Source: UBA4416 sp964543545
GTDB lineage: Bacteria > Bacteroidota > Bacteroidia > B-17B0 > Aurantibacillaceae
DNA: 64,000 bases
NCBI GenBank assembly: GCA_964543545.1
Contig: CAZIYT010000001.1
Span: forward strand, 310,001 to 374,000
Reading direction: 5' to 3'
Below the pieces are notes generated by a model that worked only from the letters and a program-made list of their open reading frames with translations, was not told the origin of the DNA and made no database searches. Below, piece after piece: positions 58,593 through 64,000 of the stretch. Every line of letters begins with the position of its first letter. Position 1 is the first letter of the stretch. The position numbers and the translations under genes were made by a program.

Positions 58593-60437
58593 ATGTGTGG
58601 AATTGTAGGATATATCGGGAACCGCGAGGCGTTTCCCATTCTCGTAAAAGGTTTACAACGATTGGAATACCGCGGCTACGACAGCGCCGGGGTAGCCATG
58701 ATCTCCGATTCGGGGAACCTGAATGTGTATAAGAAGAAAGGAAAGGTTTCCGACCTGCTGGATTTCAGCAGGGATAAAGACAAAAGCGGCAATATCGGCA
58801 TCGGCCATACACGCTGGGCAACGCATGGCGAGCCAAACGACGTCAATTCCCACCCGCACTATTCCCAGACCAAAGACCTGGTGATGATCCATAACGGGAT
58901 CATCGAAAACTATGCTTCCCTGAAAGAAGGACTCGAAAAAAGGGGACATACCTTCCTCTCTCAAACCGATACGGAAGTGTTGATCCACCTGATCGAAGAT
59001 ATCCGCCAGCACGAAAACATCAAGCTGGGCTATGCCATCATGGCTGCCCTCAAGCAGGTGATCGGCGCCTATGCGATTGTGGTATTGGATAAGAACGACC
59101 CTGATACGTTGTTTGCCGCCAAGAAAGGCAGCCCGATGGTAATCGGCGTGGGCAACAATGAATTTTTTATTGCCTCCGATGCCTCACCTATCGTGGAATA
59201 CACGAAAAACGTGGTGTATATCGAGGACGAGCATGTGGCCATTATCCGCCGCGGCGAAGACCTTAAGATCCGCACCATCCGCGATAAAGAGATCACTCCT
59301 TATGTGCAGGAGCTGGAAATGGAGCTGGAAGCCATCGAAAAAGGCGGCTACGACCATTTCATGCTGAAAGAGATTTATGAGCAACCGCGTTCTATTTTCG
59401 ACAGTATGCGCGGACGCTTAAACTCCTCGACAGGCCACCTGAAAATGGGCGGCATCGAAGAGCACGAAACGAAATTTAAAAATGCCAAGCGCATCCTCAT
59501 CATCGCCTGCGGAACTTCCTGGCACGCGGGCATGGTAGCCGAATACTTATTCGAAGAGTATACGCGCATCCCGGTAGAGGTGGAATATGCTTCCGAGTTC
59601 CGCTACCGCAATCCGATTATTTATTCAGATGATATCGTCATTGCCATTTCCCAGAGCGGGGAAACAGCAGATACACTGGCTGCCATTGAGCTGGCCAAAG
59701 CCAAAGGCGCTACGATCTTCGGCGTGTGTAATGTTGTAGGCTCCTCTATTGCGCGCGCCACGCATGCCGGCTCCTACACGCATGCCGGCCCTGAGATCGG
59801 TGTAGCGAGTACCAAAGCTTTTACGGCACAGGTAACGGTGCTCACGCTGATGGCGCTGCATGTGGCGAAAGTAAAAGGCACGATTGCCGAAAGCCGCTAC
59901 CGCCAGCTCTTATATGAAATGGAATCTATTCCTCAAAAAGTGGAAGAGGTATTGAAGCTGAATGATGCCATCAAAAAAATTGCCGCCAAATACAAAGATT
60001 CCAGCAATGCGCTGTACTTAGGAAGAGGCTACTCTTTCCCGGTTGCTTTGGAAGGCGCGCTGAAGCTGAAAGAAATTTCTTACATCCACGCCGAAGGCTA
60101 TCCGGCAGCCGAGATGAAACACGGCCCTATTGCCCTGATCGATGAGGCGATGCCGGTATTTGTGATCGCCACCAAAGGTGCTAACTACGAAAAAGTAGTG
60201 AGCAACATCCAGGAAGTGAAAGCCCGCAAAGGCCGGATCATTGCCGTAGTAACAGCAGGCGACAAAGACGTGAAAGGCATGGCCGACTACGCCATCGAAA
60301 TTCCTGAAACGGATGAATCGCTGGTGCCGCTGGTATCTGTGATTCCATGGCAGCTGCTCTCCTACCACATTGCCGTGATGCGCGGCTGTAACGTCGATCA
60401 GCCAAGAAACCTGGCGAAGAGTGTTACGGTAGAATAA
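58593..60437 (+). CDS. glmS: Glutamine-fructose-6-phosphate aminotransferase (isomerising)
   Basis: 614 residues. It makes glucosamine 6-phosphate from fructose 6-phosphate and glutamine, the entry to peptidoglycan and lipopolysaccharide amino sugars. The N-terminal glutaminase domain starts MCGIVGYIGNREAF with the nucleophilic Cys after Met removal; RRYDSAG-type LEYRGYDSAGVA, GHTRWATHGEPND and HNGIIENY follow. Two SIS sugar-isomerase domains occupy about 285-450 and 455-600 (ACGTSWHAGMVAEYL, SQSGETADTLAAI), and it ends LAKSVTVE. No glmS ribozyme is visible in the leader. Confidence 0.97.
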   Translation: MCGIVGYIGNREAFPILVKGLQRLEYRGYDSAGVAMISDSGNLNVYKKKGKVSDLLDFSRDKDKSGNIGIGHTRWATHGEPNDVNSHPHYSQTKDLVMIHNGIIENYASLKEGLEKRGHTFLSQTDTEVLIHLIEDIRQHENIKLGYAIMAALKQVIGAYAIVVLDKNDPDTLFAAKKGSPMVIGVGNNEFFIASDASPIVEYTKNVVYIEDEHVAIIRRGEDLKIRTIRDKEITPYVQELEMELEAIEKGGYDHFMLKEIYEQPRSIFDSMRGRLNSSTGHLKMGGIEEHETKFKNAKRILIIACGTSWHAGMVAEYLFEEYTRIPVEVEYASEFRYRNPIIYSDDIVIAISQSGETADTLAAIELAKAKGATIFGVCNVVGSSIARATHAGSYTHAGPEIGVASTKAFTAQVTVLTLMALHVAKVKGTIAESRYRQLLYEMESIPQKVEEVLKLNDAIKKIAAKYKDSSNALYLGRGYSFPVALEGALKLKEISYIHAEGYPAAEMKHGPIALIDEAMPVFVIATKGANYEKVVSNIQEVKARKGRIIAVVTAGDKDVKGMADYAIEIPETDESLVPLVSVIPWQLLSYHIAVMRGCNVDQPRNLAKSVTVE

Positions 60438-60456
60438 GTTCTGTTTTTAGTTTAGG

Positions 60457-60490
60457 AAAGCCTGTTACGAGTACCGTGGCAGGCTTTTTT
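60457..60490 (+). terminator. Terminator after glmS
   Basis: Stem of 13 base pairs with two G-U pairs: AAAGCCTGTTACG (60457-60469) with CGTGGCAGGCTTT (60475-60487), loop AGTAC, and a run of six T. It is 20 nt past the glmS stop. Confidence 0.82.
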
Positions 60491-60514
60491 GTTGGGATAA
60501 ATACTAATAACCGC

Positions 60515-63211
60515 TTAGCGAAACAAACTCACCGTTCCTTGTTCCTTGTACTCCTTGCTATCGCCGCCTTTGGCGATCAGAATATAAAAGTAAGTTCCAT
60601 CGGCGGCACCACTTCCTGATTTCGTTGTCCCATCCCAATCCTGGCCCGGGTCTGTCGACTCCATCACTAAGGTTCCCCAGCGATCGAAAATACTGATGTG
60701 GAATTCGGAAATGTTTTCTGTAAAAATGTGGAAGCGGTCATTTACCCGGTCGTTATTGGGTGTAAACACATTCGGCACGCGGATCGCCGAACCCTCCGAT
60801 ATTACGGTAATCATCATGGTATAAGTATCCGTGCAACCGTTAGCACTTTGCACCGTCAGCGTTACGGTATATACACCTGCATCCTGGAAGGTATGCGCCG
60901 GTGAGCCGCTTGTGCTGCTGCTCCCGTCACCGAAATTCCATTGGGTGGTTGAGGCATTTGCAGAGCTTGTATTGATAAACTGAACGGGCAAAGGCGCATT
61001 GCCGGATACCGTGTTTGCATTAAATCCTGCGGAAAGAGCGGTGACGTTCACCAGGGCTGAAGCCGATGCTGTACCGCAGGCATTGCTGCTGGCTACCGTA
61101 TAATTCCCACTGTTATGAACATAGATGGAAGAATTCACCGAACCGGTCGACCAGGTAAAGCCGGGTCCTCCGGTGGCTGTCAACAATAACGAATCGCCGG
61201 GGCAAAGCTGTCCGCCGCCGCTAAGCTGTACGATGGGTAAGGCTAAGGCGCTCACCGTAACCGGCGACGATACCGCTGTTCCGCATGAATTGGAAGCTGC
61301 TACGGTGTAGGTACCGGGACTGTTCACCGAAATGCTGTTTCCATTCTGGCTTGTCGACCAGGTATAGGTGGTGCCGCCGCTGGCATTTAATTGTACGGAC
61401 TGCCCGGGACAAAGCGCCGTTGAGCCGGCAGCCGTAATCGCGGCTGTTGGAAGCGGGTTAACGGTGATCTGTTGTGTGGCCGTTGTTGTACCGCAGGCCG
61501 CTGCTACACTCAGGGTATAGATGCCTGCCGTAGTCACGCTGATGGTAGGACTTACAGCGCCTGTCGACCAGGTATTGCCGCTAATGGCGTTGGAGGCCAG
61601 GATCACAGAGCCTCCCTGGCAAAAGGTAAGCGGACCCAAGGGAGTAATAGAAGCCGTGGTCACGGGAATAATGGAAATGCTTTGTGTCGCGGATGCCGAG
61701 GTACAAGCGTTCGATACGGTTAAGGTATACACACCGGCGGCATTCACCAGGATCGTCGGTGTTGTAGCCCCTGTCGACCAGCTGTTTCCTGTTGCTGAAT
61801 TAGAGGACAGGATCACGGAGCCGCCCGGGCAAAAGCTCGTTGGGCCTCCCGCAGCAATAGAAGCTGTGATCGTGGATGGGATCACCGTTACGGCCATGCT
61901 GGAAGAAGCCGTGCCACAAACGGTTGTTACATTGAGCGAATAGGTTCCGGAGGTGGTGATGGTCACTGAGGGCGTTGTTCCACCGGTCGACCAGCTATTC
62001 CCACTGGCCGTTGCAGAAGTCAGCACAACGGAGTTGCCCTGGCAAAAGGTAGTAGGGCCGTTTGCGGTAATTGCCGCGTTGGCTGCCGGATCGGCGCTTA
62101 TGGTGTAGCTTGTGCTGAGAGGCCCGCAGGCAGACAGGGTGCTGAGTGTATACACGCCGGCGGTAGTCGCCGCCATAGTAGCCGTTGTAACACCCGTCGA
62201 CCAGGTATTACCGGAGGTATAATTGGAAGTTAAGGTAATCGTATTTCCCGGGCAGATGCTGGCAGGACCGCTGATCGCTAAAGGTGTTGGAGGTGGCTGC
62301 ACCGTAATCGCCACGGTTTGTGCTGTTGCCGGAGCGAGTCCGCAGGCATCGGAAGGTGTTACCAATACCGAATAGGTTCCGGGAGCAGTGCTTCCCCAGT
62401 TGACACTGATGGAGTGGGAATTGACACTGTTGTTCGCTGATGTAAAGGAGGCGCCTGCCGGCAGATTGCTCCAGCTATAGGAAGTTCCCGGCACATTCGT
62501 AACGCTGTATGTAGCCGCCATGCCCTGGCAAACGATGGTGTTGCCCATAATCGCCGAAGGCTGGTTAATGGTTGGATTCAAGGCAGGCGCCTGGATCCTG
62601 ACATCATCTATGAATAACAGTTCATCGCTCCGGTTGGTGTTAACACTCACCACAAAATAAAAATCCTGCACACAGGGAGGAATGGTCCAGGTATAACTGT
62701 TGCTCTGAATACTGTAAGCCGCATTGCTAAAGCCGTTCATTACGCCTACCTGCGGCTGGGCGATACCATCGTGATAAGCGCGAAAGGTCATGTTTTCGCC
62801 CGAATCCCAGCCTGTGCCGTTGCAGGCCGGAAAACGGTTTCCCCAACTAAAGGTGAGAGTACGTGTATAGGCCGAGGATGTAGAGATACTCGTGCTGTTG
62901 AAGGTGATGCTATGAACCGTATTAGCTCCATTCCCGGAACCGCCCAGCCAGCAATTCCCGCCGCCTGCCGTTCCTCCTACACCGATAGATCGTGTGCCCG
63001 TCTTGATATTAGGAGACGAGGCCGCTTCGGAGGCAACTGCCGCACCGAGGCCGGTTGTGCTGTAGGTCCAGGTATCGCCGGGCTCCCCGCCCTGAAAGGC
63101 AACTGTAACCTGCGCATGGGCAGAATAAAAACATCCGGCGCTCAGAACAATCAGCATCAGCCGGATGGGAATGATAATGCCGCGTGGTATAAAATGGAAG
63201 AAAGGTTTCAT
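60515..63211 (-). CDS. Repeat-rich adhesin-like protein with type IX (type B/gliding) sorting domain
   Basis: 898 residues from the ATG at 63211 (an in-frame start at 63265 is less likely because it would lengthen the basic N-terminus). A signal peptide (LMLIVLSAGCFYSAHAQ) is followed by a jelly-roll-like domain (to about 200), an Ig-like domain, then about six tandem Ig-like units of roughly 75 residues, each with the core CPGxSVxLxSxxxSGNxWSTGxTTPxIxV and ending in Cys. A PKD domain (FNANTVSGNAPLPVQFINTS, WNFGDGSSSTSGSPAHTF) and the C-terminal gliding-type sorting domain (VPNVFTPNNDRVNDRFHIF, ISIFDRWGTLV) complete it. Likely exported to the surface. Confidence 0.93.
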   Translation of the reverse strand: MKPFFHFIPRGIIIPIRLMLIVLSAGCFYSAHAQVTVAFQGGEPGDTWTYSTTGLGAAVASEAASSPNIKTGTRSIGVGGTAGGGNCWLGGSGNGANTVHSITFNSTSISTSSAYTRTLTFSWGNRFPACNGTGWDSGENMTFRAYHDGIAQPQVGVMNGFSNAAYSIQSNSYTWTIPPCVQDFYFVVSVNTNRSDELLFIDDVRIQAPALNPTINQPSAIMGNTIVCQGMAATYSVTNVPGTSYSWSNLPAGASFTSANNSVNSHSISVNWGSTAPGTYSVLVTPSDACGLAPATAQTVAITVQPPPTPLAISGPASICPGNTITLTSNYTSGNTWSTGVTTATMAATTAGVYTLSTLSACGPLSTSYTISADPAANAAITANGPTTFCQGNSVVLTSATASGNSWSTGGTTPSVTITTSGTYSLNVTTVCGTASSSMAVTVIPSTITASIAAGGPTSFCPGGSVILSSNSATGNSWSTGATTPTILVNAAGVYTLTVSNACTSASATQSISIIPVTTASITPLGPLTFCQGGSVILASNAISGNTWSTGAVSPTISVTTAGIYTLSVAAACGTTTATQQITVNPLPTAAITAAGSTALCPGQSVQLNASGGTTYTWSTSQNGNSISVNSPGTYTVAASNSCGTAVSSPVTVSALALPIVQLSGGGQLCPGDSLLLTATGGPGFTWSTGSVNSSIYVHNSGNYTVASSNACGTASASALVNVTALSAGFNANTVSGNAPLPVQFINTSSANASTTQWNFGDGSSSTSGSPAHTFQDAGVYTVTLTVQSANGCTDTYTMMITVISEGSAIRVPNVFTPNNDRVNDRFHIFTENISEFHISIFDRWGTLVMESTDPGQDWDGTTKSGSGAADGTYFYILIAKGGDSKEYKEQGTVSLFR

Positions 63212-63376
63212 GGTCATTGGTGCAAAAAACGGGTTAAGACAAATCCCCTTTATTTTTTGCCACAAAATTACCGCCCCCTCGTTGCGTTAAGATTAAATCG
63301 CATTTAATCTAATGTTAAAGAAGCTTCTTACTTTTGTATACTATCAGGAGCCAATAATCACAAAAGAGTCTGTTTT

Positions 63377-63490
63377 GGGCGTGCCTCCGCAAAGAGGCCG
63401 CGGAGTCGCGCTTTCGCCACTCGCTTTTCTTCTAAGCAAAAAAAGCTTAGAAGAAAGAGCTCAAACAATGGCTCAATCGCTCACGCAAAT
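63377..63490. repeat. Dispersed repeat family 1, copy E (diverged)
   Basis: Same layout as copies C and D: a GC-rich beginning (GGGCGTGCC, then GCGGAGTCGCG), a long hairpin CTTCTAAGC / GCTTAGAAG, and a tail with AGCTCAAACAATGGCTCAAT resembling the AACTAAACCC tail of the others. Identity is too low to be sure. No gene was seen in 63266-63555. Confidence 0.4.
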
Positions 63491-63555
63491 ACTCACGAAT
63501 GAATCGGCTTTTCCGGAAATGTCTTTTTCCTGATAAGAATACTCCCTCTATTCAA

Positions 63556-64000
63556 TTAGCGCTTCGGAATGTCCTTAAACTGAACACTTAAAGCCACACT
63601 GGCTGATGTGATTGAGTTGATACCGGCGCCGCTGTAATTCCCGCTGGCTTTGTTAGCTGATACTGCCGTAACATGAAACGGACTTACCTGGTCATCGAAA
63701 TAATTCCCGTTATCAATATAAGTAAGACCATGACCTGAACCCAGGGTATAGGTCGCTACGGATAAAGTCATTGGTGTAAAATTAATTTCGAATTTCAGAT
63801 TGCCGCCTTTATAGGCACGAATCCCCGATCCCCAGCTTTGCTCGATGTAATAAGCCGAATCGGCTACCGTTTGCGCTCCTGCTGCTGTCCAGGTAAAGCC
63901 CGGCGCTGTCACAGGATTTCCCGCCGTTGTTCCACCTGTTGTTGTGGTGGTGGTAATAGATGCGGGATCGGGCTCCGGGTCCGCGCTTTTTTTCTTACAG
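63556..64000 (-). CDS. Lipoprotein, N-terminus cut off by window edge
   Basis: The minus-strand frame is open to the window edge, with at least 147 residues. The first visible codons read CKKKSADPEPDPASITTTTT, a typical stretch just after a lipobox Cys, so the signal peptide lies just outside. The C-terminal 115 residues (TAAGAQTVADSAYYIEQSWG, NLKFEINFTPMTLSVATYTL, SASVALSVQFKDIPKR) form a beta-sandwich-like domain of a small Bacteroidota lipoprotein type. A GTG at 63912 is internal, not the start. Function unknown. Confidence 0.75.
   Translation of the reverse strand, partial: CKKKSADPEPDPASITTTTTTGGTTAGNPVTAPGFTWTAAGAQTVADSAYYIEQSWGSGIRAYKGGNLKFEINFTPMTLSVATYTLGSGHGLTYIDNGNYFDDQVSPFHVTAVSANKASGNYSGAGINSITSASVALSVQFKDIPKR

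Noticed and set aside
63312..63533. Plus-strand frame of 73 codons
   Set aside because: Mostly hairpin and repeat sequence of family 1; no family features.

Overview
The window reads as a piece of a Bacteroidota chromosome, probably from the Chitinophagia/Sphingobacteriia side. The evidence is: type IX secretion sorting domains of both kinds (type A on a peptidase at 45145-47169, type B/gliding type on 60515-63211), a TonB-dependent receptor with a carboxypeptidase-regulatory N-terminus, a FecI/FecR pair with DUF4974, a bifunctional HisB, Bacteroidota-type promoters (TTTG and TAnnTTTG boxes), and almost no Shine-Dalgarno sequences. Base composition is near 50 % G+C by eye, except one clearly AT-rich gene at 2600-5404. 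A run of 100 N at 50709-50808 shows this is a draft or metagenomic scaffold. No rRNA, tRNA, CRISPR array, insertion sequence or prophage was seen.

Layout. 1-9322: truncated secreted protein, radical SAM/SPASM enzyme, AT-rich MORN-repeat exported protein, kynureninase with a DUF2306 membrane protein, TPR lipoprotein, SGNH esterase. 9329-16560: promoter, histidine-rich leader peptide, attenuator and a complete hisGDCBHAFIE operon. 16619-22083: TPR/SpoIIE-type phosphatase, TatC, a collagen-like secreted protein, an AhpD-like protein and a PorT-like barrel. 22165-26738: ABC ATPase with a permease fused to an M1 aminopeptidase. 27258-31253: KaiC-KaiB-KaiB-histidine kinase-receiver cluster. 31366-38423: ECF sigma factor, FecR, an STN-domain surface-repeat protein, then a DUF2807 lipoprotein and a TonB receptor; the two operons share an ECF-like promoter with the same spacing. 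38513-42334: small membrane and regulatory genes (DUF3606, DoxX, DinB, ceramidase-like, YiaA, Crp). 42568-49667: efp-accA, ispE, secreted M1 peptidase, bestrophin and hemE. 49705-53196: coiled-coil histidine kinase containing the assembly gap, and an exported glucan-water-dikinase-like protein. 53264-58183: frameshifted carbonic anhydrase, lysozyme-like protein, lipoprotein, GNAT/ferredoxin cassette, TIGR01777 epimerase. 58593-64000: glmS, a type-B-sorted adhesin-like protein and a truncated lipoprotein.

How the parts work together. The his operon is a closed pathway with its own translational sensor of histidyl-tRNA. The Kai cluster is a self-contained ATPase/two-component module without KaiA. 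The sigma/FecR region looks like a cell-surface signalling system in which the STN signalling domain sits on a separate surface-repeat protein rather than on the TonB receptor. Gaps between genes hold at least two families of dispersed, hairpin-forming repeats.
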